Assembly: GCA_965247385.1 (NCBI GenBank)
Contig: CBDFHG010000002.1
Coordinates: forward strand, 744,001 to 808,000
DNA from: Thermohalobaculum sp965247385
Lineage (GTDB): Bacteria > Pseudomonadota > Alphaproteobacteria > Rhodobacterales > Rhodobacteraceae
DNA length: 64,000 bases
Reading direction: 5' to 3'
Shown: positions 26,113-35,915 of the stretch, piece by piece
Layout: each line of letters begins with the position of its first letter
How positions within the stretch are numbered: the stretch's first letter is position 1
Program-made: the position numbers and the translations under genes
Notes under the pieces: generated by a model
What the model was told of the DNA's origin: nothing
Databases searched by the model: none
The model's input: the letters and a program-made list of their open reading frames with translations, nothing else

Positions 26113-27834
26113 TTGTACAAAATCCTGAAAATCTTCTTCAAGGCCCGAGGAACCCGGCCAGTGGCCGTGTTGCTTTGTCTGCTCCTCGGCGGCATCGCCG
26201 AAGGCGTTGGGCTGGCCAGCCTTTTGCCGGCCATATCGATCGTGATCGGCGACGACGACGGGCCGCCGAACCCGTCCATTGTTGCTTTCACCGATGCTCT
26301 GACCAGCATCGGCCTTCCCGCCACACTGCCCGTTCTGGTGGCGGTGTCGGTCGGCGGCATCGTGATGAAGAACGTCCTGAACCTCGCGGCGATGACCTAT
26401 GTGGGCTACGCGGTCGCGCATGTTGCCACGGGCATGCGCCGCGATCTGGTCGACAACCTGCTGAACGTGCGCTGGAACTATTTCACCCAGCAGCCGCTCG
26501 GCCGCATCACCAATTCGCTCAGCGTCGATGCCACCCGTGCGGGCCAGGCCTACCTGACCGCGGCCAATTTCCTGGTCAACGCGATCCAGGCGGTGATCTA
26601 CTCGACCGTCGCGCTGTTCGTGTCCTGGAAAGTCGCCGTCATCGCCATCCTCATCGGCGGGACGATCGCACTGTTTCTCAACTTCCTGGTGCGCTCGGCG
26701 AAGAAGGCTGGCCGGCGCCAGACCCGCTACACCGCTGATTTCATTACCTATCTGTCGGATGCGCTGAACAACATCAAACCCCTGAAAGCGATGGCCCGGC
26801 AGGACGCTTTTGCCCACCTGATCGACCGCAATATCGTCGGGCTGCGCCGGGCGTTGCGGCGCCAGGTCATCACCAAGCAGGCGCTGAAGAACATCGACGA
26901 GATACTGTCGGCGATCACGCTGGGGGGCGGGTTGCTGCTGGCGGTGGTTTACTGGGGCGTGCCCGCCGCCGAACTGGCCGTGATCGGTATCCTGATGATC
27001 CAGCTGCTCAATTCGATCGGCCGTATCCAGAAGGAATACCAGAAAGCGTCGATCTTCGAGAGCGCCTACTACAACGTGCAGAGCCAGATCGCCGAGAGCG
27101 CCGCCGAACGCGAGGTCGACCAGGGCACCGTGGCACCAACCCTCGAGCAAGGCTGCAAGCTGATCAATGTCAGTTTCTCGCATCCGCGGACGCCGGTCCT
27201 GCGAGACGTGTCGCTGAACTTTCCGAAGGGGACGATCACGGTTCTGACCGGGCCGTCCGGCGCTGGAAAGACCACGATCACCGACCTCCTGATCGGTTTT
27301 CGGACCCCGGATTCGGGCCAGGTTCTGATCGATGGGCGCCCCCTTGAGGAACTCGAGCTGCACAAGTGGCGTGCGATGCTCGGCTATGTCCCGCAAGAAC
27401 TGGTGTTGTTCCACGACACGGTGTTCTCGAATATCGCCCTCGGCGACCCCAGCATCGGCGAGGCCGAGGTCCGCGTCGCGCTGGAAGCCGCCGGCGCGCT
27501 CGGTTTCGTCGAAAGCATGTCGGAAGGGCTGCATACCCCGGTCGGCGAGAAGGGTGCGAAGGTCTCCGGCGGCCAGCGCCAGCGTATCGCGCTGGCCCGT
27601 GCCCTGGTCACCAAGCCGAAGCTTCTGATCCTCGACGAGGTCACCAGCGCACTGGACCCGGAGACCGAGTTAGCCATTGTTGATAACATTCTGGCATTGC
27701 GCAGCGAGTCGACGATCATAGCGATCACCCACCGACCGGCTTTCCGCGAAATCGCCGACCAGATCTATGAACTCGCTAATGGCAGCGTGATATCAATCGA
27801 CAAGCGCGGCATCATGCCTGAAATCGCTGGGTAG
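26113..27834 (+). CDS. ABC exporter, fused permease-ATPase (MsbA-like)
   Basis: The 573-residue product has an N-terminal membrane domain with about six helices and a C-terminal nucleotide-binding domain: GPSGAGKTT, KVSGGQRQRIALARAL, LLILDEVTSALD and a His switch in ITHRP. Half-transporters of this type dimerise and flip lipids or export polymers and peptides. The start is TTG at 26113: AGGAAG lies 7 nt upstream, the ATG at 26108 opens a dead frame, and an in-frame stop (26089-26091) excludes anything further upstream. It is divergent from the acyl-AMP ligase gene, so flipping of a sphingolipid or of the product of the following glycan genes is a fair guess. Confidence 0.88.
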   Translation: MYKILKIFFKARGTRPVAVLLCLLLGGIAEGVGLASLLPAISIVIGDDDGPPNPSIVAFTDALTSIGLPATLPVLVAVSVGGIVMKNVLNLAAMTYVGYAVAHVATGMRRDLVDNLLNVRWNYFTQQPLGRITNSLSVDATRAGQAYLTAANFLVNAIQAVIYSTVALFVSWKVAVIAILIGGTIALFLNFLVRSAKKAGRRQTRYTADFITYLSDALNNIKPLKAMARQDAFAHLIDRNIVGLRRALRRQVITKQALKNIDEILSAITLGGGLLLAVVYWGVPAAELAVIGILMIQLLNSIGRIQKEYQKASIFESAYYNVQSQIAESAAEREVDQGTVAPTLEQGCKLINVSFSHPRTPVLRDVSLNFPKGTITVLTGPSGAGKTTITDLLIGFRTPDSGQVLIDGRPLEELELHKWRAMLGYVPQELVLFHDTVFSNIALGDPSIGEAEVRVALEAAGALGFVESMSEGLHTPVGEKGAKVSGGQRQRIALARALVTKPKLLILDEVTSALDPETELAIVDNILALRSESTIIAITHRPAFREIADQIYELANGSVISIDKRGIMPEIAG

Positions 27835-27979
27835 GCGTTCCGCCGAGAGCAATTGACGCACCCGCGTGACCGGCCGCGTCAGATCGAATTGATCTTGCGT
27901 TGAATGGCGTGACCCCGGCACGTCAAACGCGCACGCGACGACGGAGAGAACGGATTATCGGGCCTAGTGCCACCCTGTT

Positions 27980-28735
27980 CTAAAGTCTGCCAAGCCGTCG
28001 TGGTTTGAGGCGGTTCGCCCAGTAGCGCAGGCGGGATTCCATCCCCTGGCTAAGGTCAGTTCGGCAAATGACACCCAAATCCCCGTCCAACTCATAACAT
28101 CTGGGAATTGCCGTGGCGATGCGAAACGCCGCGCTTTGATCGTCATCAAGGCCCTCGATCGACCGGGCGATCGCGCGAATGGAACTCGTGTGGGCAGCGA
28201 CGAAAACGCATTTTCCCGCCCTCAGGGCTGGGGCAATCAATTCGGACCAAACTGGGCTGACGCGCATAACGGCGTCGCGAAGGCTTTCACCGTGCGGTTG
28301 ACGCTGCGCGGGGATATCCGGAAATCTTGCAAGTTGTTCGTGCCAGCGGAGGTCCTGCAAATCAAGCTGCGGCGGCCGCGCGTCATAGGACCGTCGCCAT
28401 TCGACGACTTGTGCATTGCCATATTGCTCGATCATCGCCTCGCGCGTTTCGCCCTGCAGGCTCCCGTAGTGCCGCTCGTTAAGGCGCCAGTCTCGTTGAA
28501 TTGCGCTGTCTGGCAAGCGCAGCCTGTCCTGGACAAAAGCCAGGCTCTGTTCGGCGCGTACCAAACGAGAGGTGAGGCAATTATCGAAAATAAATTTGGC
28601 CGCCGCTAATGTCGCCGCGGCACGCTCGGCCGCGGCTAAACCAGTTGAACTCAGTCGTGTGTCGTCCCAACCTGCAAAACGGTTTTCTTGGCCCGAAACC
28701 GTGGCGCCATGACGCATAAGAACGAGTGTTGGCAT
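27980..28735 (-). CDS. Phosphoglycerate mutase-like histidine phosphatase-superfamily protein
   Basis: The 251-residue product has the RHGATVSGQENRFAGWDDTRLSSTG start and RDWRLNERHYGSLQGE segment typical of 2,3-bisphosphoglycerate-dependent phosphoglycerate mutase. The second catalytic His lies in VAAHTSSIRAIARSIEG. The catalytic His of RHG and the Glu of NERHYG are present. It is isolated on the minus strand next to the glycan genes. It could be a mutase or a phosphatase of a related three-carbon phosphate; a link to a phosphoglycerate head group is speculation. Confidence 0.78.
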   Translation of the reverse strand: MPTLVLMRHGATVSGQENRFAGWDDTRLSSTGLAAAERAAATLAAAKFIFDNCLTSRLVRAEQSLAFVQDRLRLPDSAIQRDWRLNERHYGSLQGETREAMIEQYGNAQVVEWRRSYDARPPQLDLQDLRWHEQLARFPDIPAQRQPHGESLRDAVMRVSPVWSELIAPALRAGKCVFVAAHTSSIRAIARSIEGLDDDQSAAFRIATAIPRCYELDGDLGVICRTDLSQGMESRLRYWANRLKPRRLGRL

Positions 28736-28830
28736 GACGCCTCAATTCTGTGATGTTGCGGTGGGTTTATAGCATTCCTTCGCGTTGGTGCAATCAACTG
28801 CCGCGCTCTGAAGGCCCGCCAGGACACCGC

Positions 28831-29967
28831 ATGCCGCAACACGATCTGCCGCTGAATTCCCTTGGCCAAGGCCCAGATCAGGTGCCAATCGTATGGCTGT
28901 TGATCGACGACCGACCGGGCCACCGCACCCAGGCCGTCGGCCTTGCGCGCTCGCTCGGCTGGCCGGCGGTCGAGAAACGTGTCGTCTTCAACTGGCTGAA
29001 TCGGTTGCCAAACCCGTTGCTGAACGCCCGTCTCGTGTCGCTCGATCTGGCGAAGAGCGACCCACTTGCTGCACCCTACCCGGATCTTGTGATTGGTATG
29101 GGACGGCGCGTCGTTCCGATCGCGCGCTGGATCAAGCGTGAAAGCGGCGGGCGCAGCCGCGTTGTCCTGCTCGGGCGCAAAGCGGCGAACGACTCGCGCG
29201 CTGTCGATTTGTCGATCGCCTGTTCTCATTTCCAACTTCTCCCGCATGACAGGTTGGTCGAGTTGGCCATTCCGCCAACGCAAGTTGACGCCGCCGCGCT
29301 TGCGGAGGCGCGTGCAACCCATGGCGATCCGATCGCCGGATTGCACAGGCCACGTGTTTTGCTTTTAACCGGCGGGCCTACGGTTCATCATCGTTTTGAC
29401 GCACCGTTTGCTGGCCGAATGGCGGGTGAAGTCGCCGCAGCCACCAGCGCACAAGGCGGATCGCTTGCGATTGTCACCAGCCGACGCACAACACCCGCGG
29501 CTGTTGGCGCCATGCGCGCGGCGGCTCCGCAGGTACACATTCACGAATGGCGGGCAGACCAGCGCACCAACCCTTACCTCGCATATCTTGCCGCCGCCGA
29601 CCTGATCGTCGTGACGGGCGAGAGCGAATCGATGTTGGCTGAAGCTGCCGCGACTGCTCGACCGCTGACAATCTACCCTCTCCCGCCGAAACCGGAATCG
29701 GTGAAGCAGAGAATTGCAAGATGGGTGCGTCTCAGCGCGGACGGCGCCGGGCCGTGGCGCAACTTGTGCAGGGCGTTGCTCGCCAGCGGATGGATGACAC
29801 CTCCGCGTGACCTCGCACTGATGCATTCGCTCCTCGTGGCGCGCGGGCAGGCCGGGCTGTTTGCCGATGGCTTGAATTCATCCAAACCCCGCGCATCGCT
29901 GCAGGGCCGTCAACTGGCCAAGCGCATTTACGCGTTGTTGGGGCGCGCGCCCGAATCGGCGCCATGA
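28831..29967 (+). CDS. ELM1-family (DUF1022) protein
   Basis: The product of about 378 residues starts VPIVWLLIDDRPGHRTQAVGLARSLGW and contains PDLVIGMGRRVVPIARWIK and LLTGGPTVHHRF. It ends in a GESESMLAEAAATARP, GT-B-like nucleotide-sugar segment. This is the ELM1 family (named from a plant mitochondrial fission factor), whose bacterial members are glycosyltransferase-fold proteins often beside Kdo or lipid A genes. The ATG at 28831 follows AGGA. The next gene overlaps it by ATGA, so they are co-translated. Confidence 0.75.
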   Translation: MPQHDLPLNSLGQGPDQVPIVWLLIDDRPGHRTQAVGLARSLGWPAVEKRVVFNWLNRLPNPLLNARLVSLDLAKSDPLAAPYPDLVIGMGRRVVPIARWIKRESGGRSRVVLLGRKAANDSRAVDLSIACSHFQLLPHDRLVELAIPPTQVDAAALAEARATHGDPIAGLHRPRVLLLTGGPTVHHRFDAPFAGRMAGEVAAATSAQGGSLAIVTSRRTTPAAVGAMRAAAPQVHIHEWRADQRTNPYLAYLAAADLIVVTGESESMLAEAAATARPLTIYPLPPKPESVKQRIARWVRLSADGAGPWRNLCRALLASGWMTPPRDLALMHSLLVARGQAGLFADGLNSSKPRASLQGRQLAKRIYALLGRAPESAP

Positions 29968-31253
29968 TGATCGTGGAGCGGGCATTTGAACGTCTGGGAC
30001 TGCTGGCACCAGAGCAGGAACGAACCCTCTGGTTGATCGGCGACAAGCTGGAGCCGTTCGAAGCGATGGCCGCGACCGTCGAGGCAACCACATCGCGTTT
30101 TCCTCGATTGCGGATCCTTCTCTCATCGTACGATTCGTCGCTGAGCGCGCATCTGTCGCGCCGCTTTCCGAATTGCCGCGTCCTGGTGCCGCCACCTGAC
30201 AACGGGTTTTTCGTTCGTCTGTTTCTTCAGCGCTGCAATGTGCGCGTGGCGGTTTTTCTGGAGCCCGAGGGCGATGTCCCGGCGGCACTGCTGACCACCC
30301 TGAAGCACCGGGCGGTAACAACCCTTGCAATCAGTGCCCGCGGCGCGGCGCGCCTCGCACCTGGTCGACGAATGGTGGCGGTTTGCGAGTCGCTCATTGA
30401 AATTACCGACACGGAGGCCAACGTGGGCGCCGATGACGTGGGGCACCGCCACCTCACTACCCGGCAAACGGTCGAACTATTAGGGGAACTTCTCGCGCGC
30501 GATCTGAAACAGTTGCGCCAGCTGAACCGGGAACGGCGCGGGCTGGGCGCGGGTATTCTGGCGCTCGCAAGAAACCCAAACTGGCGCTGGATGACCTCCT
30601 GGCGCTTGGAACGATATTCATCGATTTCCGAGCTGCGCGATGCGCTCGGGGCGCCGGGTACGATCCTGTGTCTCGGCAATGGCCCGTCATCGGAAGACCC
30701 GATCCTCCCCACGATGAAATATGATGCGCTGTTCCGGGTTAACCATTCTTGGCTCAACCGCGGCACCCTTACCCAGCCTGACGTGGTGTTCACCGGTGGA
30801 AAACCCACGATGCGGGCGGTCAGAAATGCAATCTTCGGTTTTCAGACCGGCGATGCGGAGGAGCGGTTTGCGGTCATCCGTGGCGTCACTTCCCTCGTCG
30901 CCCGCGCTCGTTTCTTCAATGCCAACGAGATGACCGGAACGTTGAGTTCCTATGTCTGGGGGGCGTTGCGCCCAACCAACGGCGCGTCGATGCTGGCGGT
31001 GGCGGTTGCGCTCCGGCCGGCACGGTTAATCGTCGCGGGAATCGACCTCTTTCAACATCAAAGCGGAACCTATCCAGGAGACATGGCAACGCCCAACGCA
31101 TACTCGCCCGGGCACAGCCGCGACACCGAGTTGGATTTCCTTCTGAATTTGTTCTCGACCTACGACGGTGAATTATCGATCGGCGGCGAGGCCTTGCGGT
31201 CCGAGTGGGAAAGGTTCAGGAATGATGCAGGTCAGCGGCAAATTGACCAGTGA
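29964..31253 (+). CDS. Two-part protein with a GT29 sialyltransferase-like C-terminal half
   Basis: The 429-residue product has an N-terminal half (about 20-150) similar in pattern to the GT30 Kdo-transferase N-domain (LRILLSSYDS, VAVFLEPEGD). The C-terminal half (about 230-400) shows three sialyl-like motifs: CLGNGPSSEDPI with FRVNHSW (motif L), TNGASMLAVAVALRPARLIVAGID (motif S) and GHSRDTE (H-x4-E, motif VS). It probably transfers a sialic-acid-like or Kdo-like sugar, cytosolic or membrane-associated. It is coupled to the ELM1 gene. The donor is not defined and no CMP-sugar synthesis genes are in the window. Confidence 0.55.
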   Translation: MMIVERAFERLGLLAPEQERTLWLIGDKLEPFEAMAATVEATTSRFPRLRILLSSYDSSLSAHLSRRFPNCRVLVPPPDNGFFVRLFLQRCNVRVAVFLEPEGDVPAALLTTLKHRAVTTLAISARGAARLAPGRRMVAVCESLIEITDTEANVGADDVGHRHLTTRQTVELLGELLARDLKQLRQLNRERRGLGAGILALARNPNWRWMTSWRLERYSSISELRDALGAPGTILCLGNGPSSEDPILPTMKYDALFRVNHSWLNRGTLTQPDVVFTGGKPTMRAVRNAIFGFQTGDAEERFAVIRGVTSLVARARFFNANEMTGTLSSYVWGALRPTNGASMLAVAVALRPARLIVAGIDLFQHQSGTYPGDMATPNAYSPGHSRDTELDFLLNLFSTYDGELSIGGEALRSEWERFRNDAGQRQIDQ

Positions 31254-31355
31254 TCTGGAAACGCTCCCCGGAAAAGCATTATGCTACTCTGGTCGACCGG
31301 CTGGGTGACCGGCGCAAAATTCCTCAGGAGGACGTCCCGTCAAAGGGCGTAAGAC

Positions 31356-32792
31356 ATGATGGCTGACAAGTTCAAAAAAGAGCGGCAGTTCAAAACGTCG
31401 TGGCACCACCGTAAACCGGCCTATTGGCTGCAAAGGGACCGCGAAAGACCGGCGGGCTTTCGTGAATCTCCGGAGGTTGTGCGTTTCGATGTCGAGCCTG
31501 GCGTTGAGCCATCTGGAAAACCGCCGGTCCGCATTTTCGTCGGCACCGAGCCTCACCAGTACCGTGCAGAGCGGGTGTTTATCTGGGCCATAAAGCAGGT
31601 CCGGGATTCCGCGCGCGTGTATGAGATTTACATGATGAAGGACCTCTCCGGGTTCAGTCGAGCCGGATGGAAGACCGGATTCACGAATTACCGGTATGCG
31701 ATCCCGACGCTGGCGGGCGGTGAAGGCCGGGCAATCTTCAACGATGTCGACCAGATCTACCTGGCCGACCCGGCAGAAATGCTCGACATGGACATGAACG
31801 GCGCCGGAATTCTGGGAATCACCGAGCGCGAAACTTCAGTGCTGCTGATCGATTGCGCCAAGATGATCGATTTCTGGTCGATCGAAGACGCCAAAACCGG
31901 AAAAAGGCACCGGCATTTCCGGGATATCACTCACAACAACAATCTGTGGGGCAGGCTGCCGGGGGAATGGAACGCCCGGGATGAGGAATATCGTGCCGGT
32001 CAATCCAAATGCTTCCATTTCACCACGCTGCAGACGCAACCATGGCAACCGTTTCCGAAACAACTGCGATACACCCCACACCCGAATGGCGAGGTCTGGT
32101 TTGCGCTCGAGTGTGCCGCCGACAAGGTCCGGTTTACCCCCTTCACCAGGGAGCAGCCAAGCCGCCGTTTTAGCGAAATGTTCGAGCAGTCTTGCCGCAT
32201 TCATAATAGTGCAGAGGCGCAGGTGGGTTCGACCGCGGAAGAGACCTTCAACAGCGATTTGCTCCGCAAATATGATGATGATATTGCCAAGCTGATCGAT
32301 CAAGCTGGCGCGAAGCGCCTGCTCGACTACGGCTCGGGCAAGCGCGCCTCCAACCAGCCTTTCCCCGGTGAGCTGGCGGATGGCCGAATAAAGGCTGATC
32401 CGGCATGGCCCGGCGTTAACGTCACCTGTTTCGACCCACGGTTCGGGCCATACCCGGAACCCAATAAAGACAAGTTTGACGGCGTTATCTCGATTGATGT
32501 GCTCGAACACATACCCGACGATGACGTCGGCTGGGTGCTGGACGAGATGTTCGCTTCCGCTGACAAGTTTGTCTACGCAGTCGCCACCTGCGATCCGGCC
32601 CCCGAGGCGCTGCCGGATGGCGAGAACACTCGTTGCACCCTGCAGACCCCCGAGTGGTGGGAGCTGCAGATGGAGATGGCCGCACGGCGCAACTCCGGCG
32701 TCCGCTGGGTATTCTGCGCGGTTGAGACGAAGGGCATGGGCAAGAAACATCACATGTATCGCGGCGCTTGCAATCTTGGGGAGGCCGCGTAA
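31356..32792 (+). CDS. Fusion: glycosyltransferase-like domain + SAM methyltransferase
   Basis: The 478-residue product has an N-terminal GT-A-like domain (about 45-280): PPVRIFVGTEPHQYRAERVF and AIFNDVDQIYLAD with a DxD-like metal site. The C-terminal class I methyltransferase domain (about 305-470) has RLLDYGSGKRAS, VTCFDPRFG and DGVISIDVLEHIPDDD. It likely adds a sugar and methylates it or a neighbouring group. It is followed 4 bp later by a 2OG-oxygenase gene, so the pair is an operon with the genes before it. Confidence 0.7.
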   Translation: MMADKFKKERQFKTSWHHRKPAYWLQRDRERPAGFRESPEVVRFDVEPGVEPSGKPPVRIFVGTEPHQYRAERVFIWAIKQVRDSARVYEIYMMKDLSGFSRAGWKTGFTNYRYAIPTLAGGEGRAIFNDVDQIYLADPAEMLDMDMNGAGILGITERETSVLLIDCAKMIDFWSIEDAKTGKRHRHFRDITHNNNLWGRLPGEWNARDEEYRAGQSKCFHFTTLQTQPWQPFPKQLRYTPHPNGEVWFALECAADKVRFTPFTREQPSRRFSEMFEQSCRIHNSAEAQVGSTAEETFNSDLLRKYDDDIAKLIDQAGAKRLLDYGSGKRASNQPFPGELADGRIKADPAWPGVNVTCFDPRFGPYPEPNKDKFDGVISIDVLEHIPDDDVGWVLDEMFASADKFVYAVATCDPAPEALPDGENTRCTLQTPEWWELQMEMAARRNSGVRWVFCAVETKGMGKKHHMYRGACNLGEAA

Positions 32793-32796
32793 TTCC

Positions 32797-33546
32797 ATGT
32801 TGCACTTTGATCGGATCTCCTTCGATTACGAGCCCTTCCCGATTGGCATGACCAAGGCGGTCTTTGATGCCGAGATGTACCGGGAACTACTGGAGACTTT
32901 CCCATCCATAGATCTGTTCGAGTACAAGCCGACCAAGGGTGAAAAATACTCGCTTGCACAAATGAACAACGGTGCCAAATACCGTCGCTTCATCGCAGAG
33001 TGCGAGCCTTGGCAAAAATTCCACTCCTATATCAAGTCGCCGGCCTTCATCGACGCCGCGCAGACTATGCTGAAGTCCCACGGGATCGACCTCGGGTTCC
33101 CGACGCCTGGGTTCGGCCAGCAACTCTATCTCAAGGCGCGGGCGATAAAGCGCGGCAATCCGATACCGCACTTCCCGAAACTCAAGGCGCGGTTTGAATT
33201 CTCTGCCATGCCGATAACGGGCGGCAACATATTGCCGCATACGGATCACCCGAAAAAACTCATCACCATGGTGATCCCCATGCTAAGCGAGAACGAATGG
33301 CAAGAGGATGCTTGGGGCGGCGGCACCGCGATGGTCTGGCCGAAGGACAAGAGCAAGATCTTCAACCTGATGAACCACTATCTTGATTTTAACGATGTCG
33401 AATGTCTCAAGACGTTCCCGTTCGAACCAAACCAATGCCTGGTCTTCATCAAGACGAATAATTCGTGGCATGCGGTCTGGCCGATGACAGGGGATGATTC
33501 GACGATCCTACGCAAGACGCTGACGATCAATATCGAGAGCAGCTAG
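32797..33546 (+). CDS. 2-oxoglutarate/Fe(II) oxygenase-like protein, paralogue A
   Basis: The 249-residue product has LPHTDHPKKLITMVIPM (H-x-D iron ligands), SWHAVWPM (distal His) and RKTLTINI (Arg for 2OG binding), the three parts of a 2OG dioxygenase site. A paralogue at 49243-49998 shares the start pattern (FDYEPFPIG / MRYEPYPIG) and spacing throughout. Substrate unknown, perhaps a glycan or peptidyl residue. Its stop TAG is immediately followed by an IS remnant. Confidence 0.75.
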   Translation: MLHFDRISFDYEPFPIGMTKAVFDAEMYRELLETFPSIDLFEYKPTKGEKYSLAQMNNGAKYRRFIAECEPWQKFHSYIKSPAFIDAAQTMLKSHGIDLGFPTPGFGQQLYLKARAIKRGNPIPHFPKLKARFEFSAMPITGGNILPHTDHPKKLITMVIPMLSENEWQEDAWGGGTAMVWPKDKSKIFNLMNHYLDFNDVECLKTFPFEPNQCLVFIKTNNSWHAVWPMTGDDSTILRKTLTINIESS

Positions 33547-33708
33547 GGTCTGTTGAGATTCATCTTGAGTTTATCACGGCTGCACTGGCGTAGATCATTT
33601 CTGAGAAACTGCTGTCGGTTTTGCAGGCTCGCAGTGCAATGCGTTTGAAGTCTTTGAGACTACAGAAGAAATTCTCAACGAGGTGGTGCCATTTGTAGGT
33701 GTCAACGC
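33547..33708 (-). pseudogene. C-terminal remnant of an IS5-family transposase
   Basis: Read on the minus strand, this encodes YKWHHLVENFFCSLKDFKR then KTDSSFSEMIYASAAVI and a stop, the C-terminus of IS5 (IS427-type) transposases. Only about 46 codons remain. The remnant begins directly after the stop of the oxygenase gene, so a former insertion site lies there. Confidence 0.8.
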
Positions 33709-33824
33709 CGGAGCAAATTAGTAACCGTCCGGTCTCCCCGCCCTTGAATGGTTTGTGATTGGCGTGCGAGCCTTCGGGTGATCGCGGGCGATCGTGTCCG
33801 TTTGAATTACGCGGACACTTGAAC

Positions 33825-34181
33825 TTGACGGATCATCGTAGAGGCAATCGGCGGAGCTACTCGACTGCGTTCAAGCGCCGTGTTGTGGCCGAGGCGCTTG
33901 AGCCAGGGGCTTCGGTTGCGTCGGTGGCGCGCCATCACGGGCTGAGCGCGACCATGGTGTTCGGGTGGCGTCGTGATCCACGGTTTGGGCCGGGTGGTGA
34001 TGGGGTATTTTTCCTGCCTGTCGAGGTGATGTCGACTGCGGTCACCGCCGCGCCGGAGCCGATCAGCCCTGTCAGCGACGGCCGGGTCGAGATCGCCCTT
34101 GCATCGGGCCATCGTCTGACGCTCAGCGGTGCCTTTGATCCGGACATGGTGGTGCTGTTGGCGCGAGGTCTGAGCGCATGA
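33825..34181 (+). CDS. tnpA: IS66 TnpA (HTH accessory protein)
   Basis: The 118-residue product (TTG start at 33825) has the IS66 TnpA HTH pattern: RRSYSTAFKRRVVAEALEPGASVASVARHHGLSATMVFGWRRD. It is an accessory protein of IS66 transposition. It overlaps tnpB (ATGA at 34178). Confidence 0.8.
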   Translation: MTDHRRGNRRSYSTAFKRRVVAEALEPGASVASVARHHGLSATMVFGWRRDPRFGPGGDGVFFLPVEVMSTAVTAAPEPISPVSDGRVEIALASGHRLTLSGAFDPDMVVLLARGLSA

Positions 34182-35915
34182 TCCCGGTTGCCGTGCAGAC
34201 GAAGGTCTGGCTGGCGGCTGGCGTTATCGATATGCGCAAGGGGTTCAACGGTTTGTCGGCGCTGGCCGGGAAGGTTCTGGAGCAGGACCCGTATTCCGGG
34301 CACCTGTTCGTGTTCCGGGGACGGCGCGCCGACCTGATCAAGGTCATATGGTGGGACGGGCAAGGGGCGTGTCTGTTTTCCAGGCGTCTGGAGCGCGGCA
34401 GGTTCGTCTGGCCATCGCCGGCGCATGGCAGGTTGTCGGTGACATCGCCCGATGATCCCTCGGAATTGAGGGTGTTCGCGGGGCAATTGGTGGCGACGGT
34501 CAAGTCCCGGGCGCTCCGGATCGCCAAGCTGGAACACCAGCTCGCCGGTCATCGCCGTCATCGGTTTGGCTCGAAGTCGGAGACGATGGATCAGCTTGAA
34601 CTCGGGCTCGAAGAGGAAGAGATCGCGGCGGCGAAGATCGCGCCGCCTGATACTGTCGCCGGGCCGAAGAACAAACCAAAGCGCAAACCGTTGCCGGACA
34701 GCTTGCCGCGCAACGAGCAAGTGCTGTCGCCCGGCGAGGCCTGCGGCAAGTGCGGCGAGGTTCTGAAGAAACTCGGCGAAGATGTCACCGAAGAGCTGGA
34801 ATACATCCCTGGCCGGTTCATCGTGAACCGCTTTCCGGCCCCGCATGGCTTGCACGTGTTGCGAGGCGATCTGCCAGGCACCATTGCCCTCGCGCCCGAT
34901 CGAGCGGGGTCGTCCCGGCCCGGCCTTGCTGGCCCATGTGCTGGTCTCGAAGTATGCCGATCACCTCCCGCTCTATCGCCAGTCCCGGATATTCGATCGC
35001 GACGGCATTGATCTCGACCGCTCGACCCTGTCCGACCGGGTCGGCAAATCGGCGGCACTGCTGGAACCATTGGCTGATATGGTCGGGCGCCATGTTCAGC
35101 GCGGCCAGGCGATCTTTGCCGACGACACCCCCCTGAAGATGCAGGTGAAGGGCACCGGTAAATGCAGGACCGCCCGGATCTGGACCTATGTTCGCGACGA
35201 ACGGCCATGGCGCGGCGCCGACCCACCAGCGGTATGGTATCAGTTCACCGTCGATCGCAAGGGCGAGCACCCCACCAGACACCTGGCCGGGTACAAGGGC
35301 TGGATGCACGCGGACGGCTATGCCGGGTTCAACGAGCTCTACCGATCCGGTGGTGTCGATGAAGTCGCCTGCATGGCCCATATCCGGCGCAAGTTCACCG
35401 ATGTCTTCCAGTCGGAGGGCTCGATCATCGCCGAGGAAGCCATCAAGCGCATCGCCGGGCTCTACGTCGTCGAGAAGGATGCCCGCGGCAGGTTGCCCAT
35501 CGAGCGGGTCCAACTCCGGCAAGCCCGCGCCAAACCGATCTTCGATGCTCTGGAAGCCTGGCTGCAAACCCGGTTGCCAAAGATCTCCGGCAAGTCCGAA
35601 CTCGCCAAGGCGATCCGCTACGCCCTGACCCGGATGAGGCGCCTGCGCCCGTATCTCGACCACGGCTTTCTGGAGATCGACAACAATTCCGCCGAACGCG
35701 CCATGAAGCCGATAGCCCTGGGTCGCAAGAATTATCTTTTTGTCGGCTCGGAGGCTGGCGGTAAATCCGCCGCCATCGCCTATACCCTGATCGAGACCGC
35801 CAGGCTCAACGGCGTCGATCCCCAAGCCTGGCTGACCGATGTGCTCAGTCGCATCGCCGATCACAAAATCACCAAGCTCGACGAGTTGCTCCCCTGGCGC
35901 TTCGCTCAAACCTGA
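34178..35915 (+). pseudogene. IS66 TnpB-TnpC fusion, frameshifted
   Basis: The start is a TnpB (VWLAAGVIDMRKGFNGLSALAG, HLFVFRGRRADLIKVIWWDGQG). After WPSPAHGRLSVT it runs straight into TnpC-like sequence (LAGHRRHRFGSKSETMDQLEL), so the end of tnpB and the start of tnpC are deleted. A frameshift near 34840 separates this from the catalytic TnpC part (LPLYRQSRIFDRDG, GYAGFNELY, NNSAERAMKPIALGRKNYLFVGS), which ends at 35915. The element cannot make an intact TnpC. Confidence 0.82.

Noticed and set aside
25849..27534. A 561-codon minus-strand frame opposite the ABC exporter
   Set aside because: It is a shadow of the exporter gene, rich in His/Arg/Asp and with no recognisable domain.
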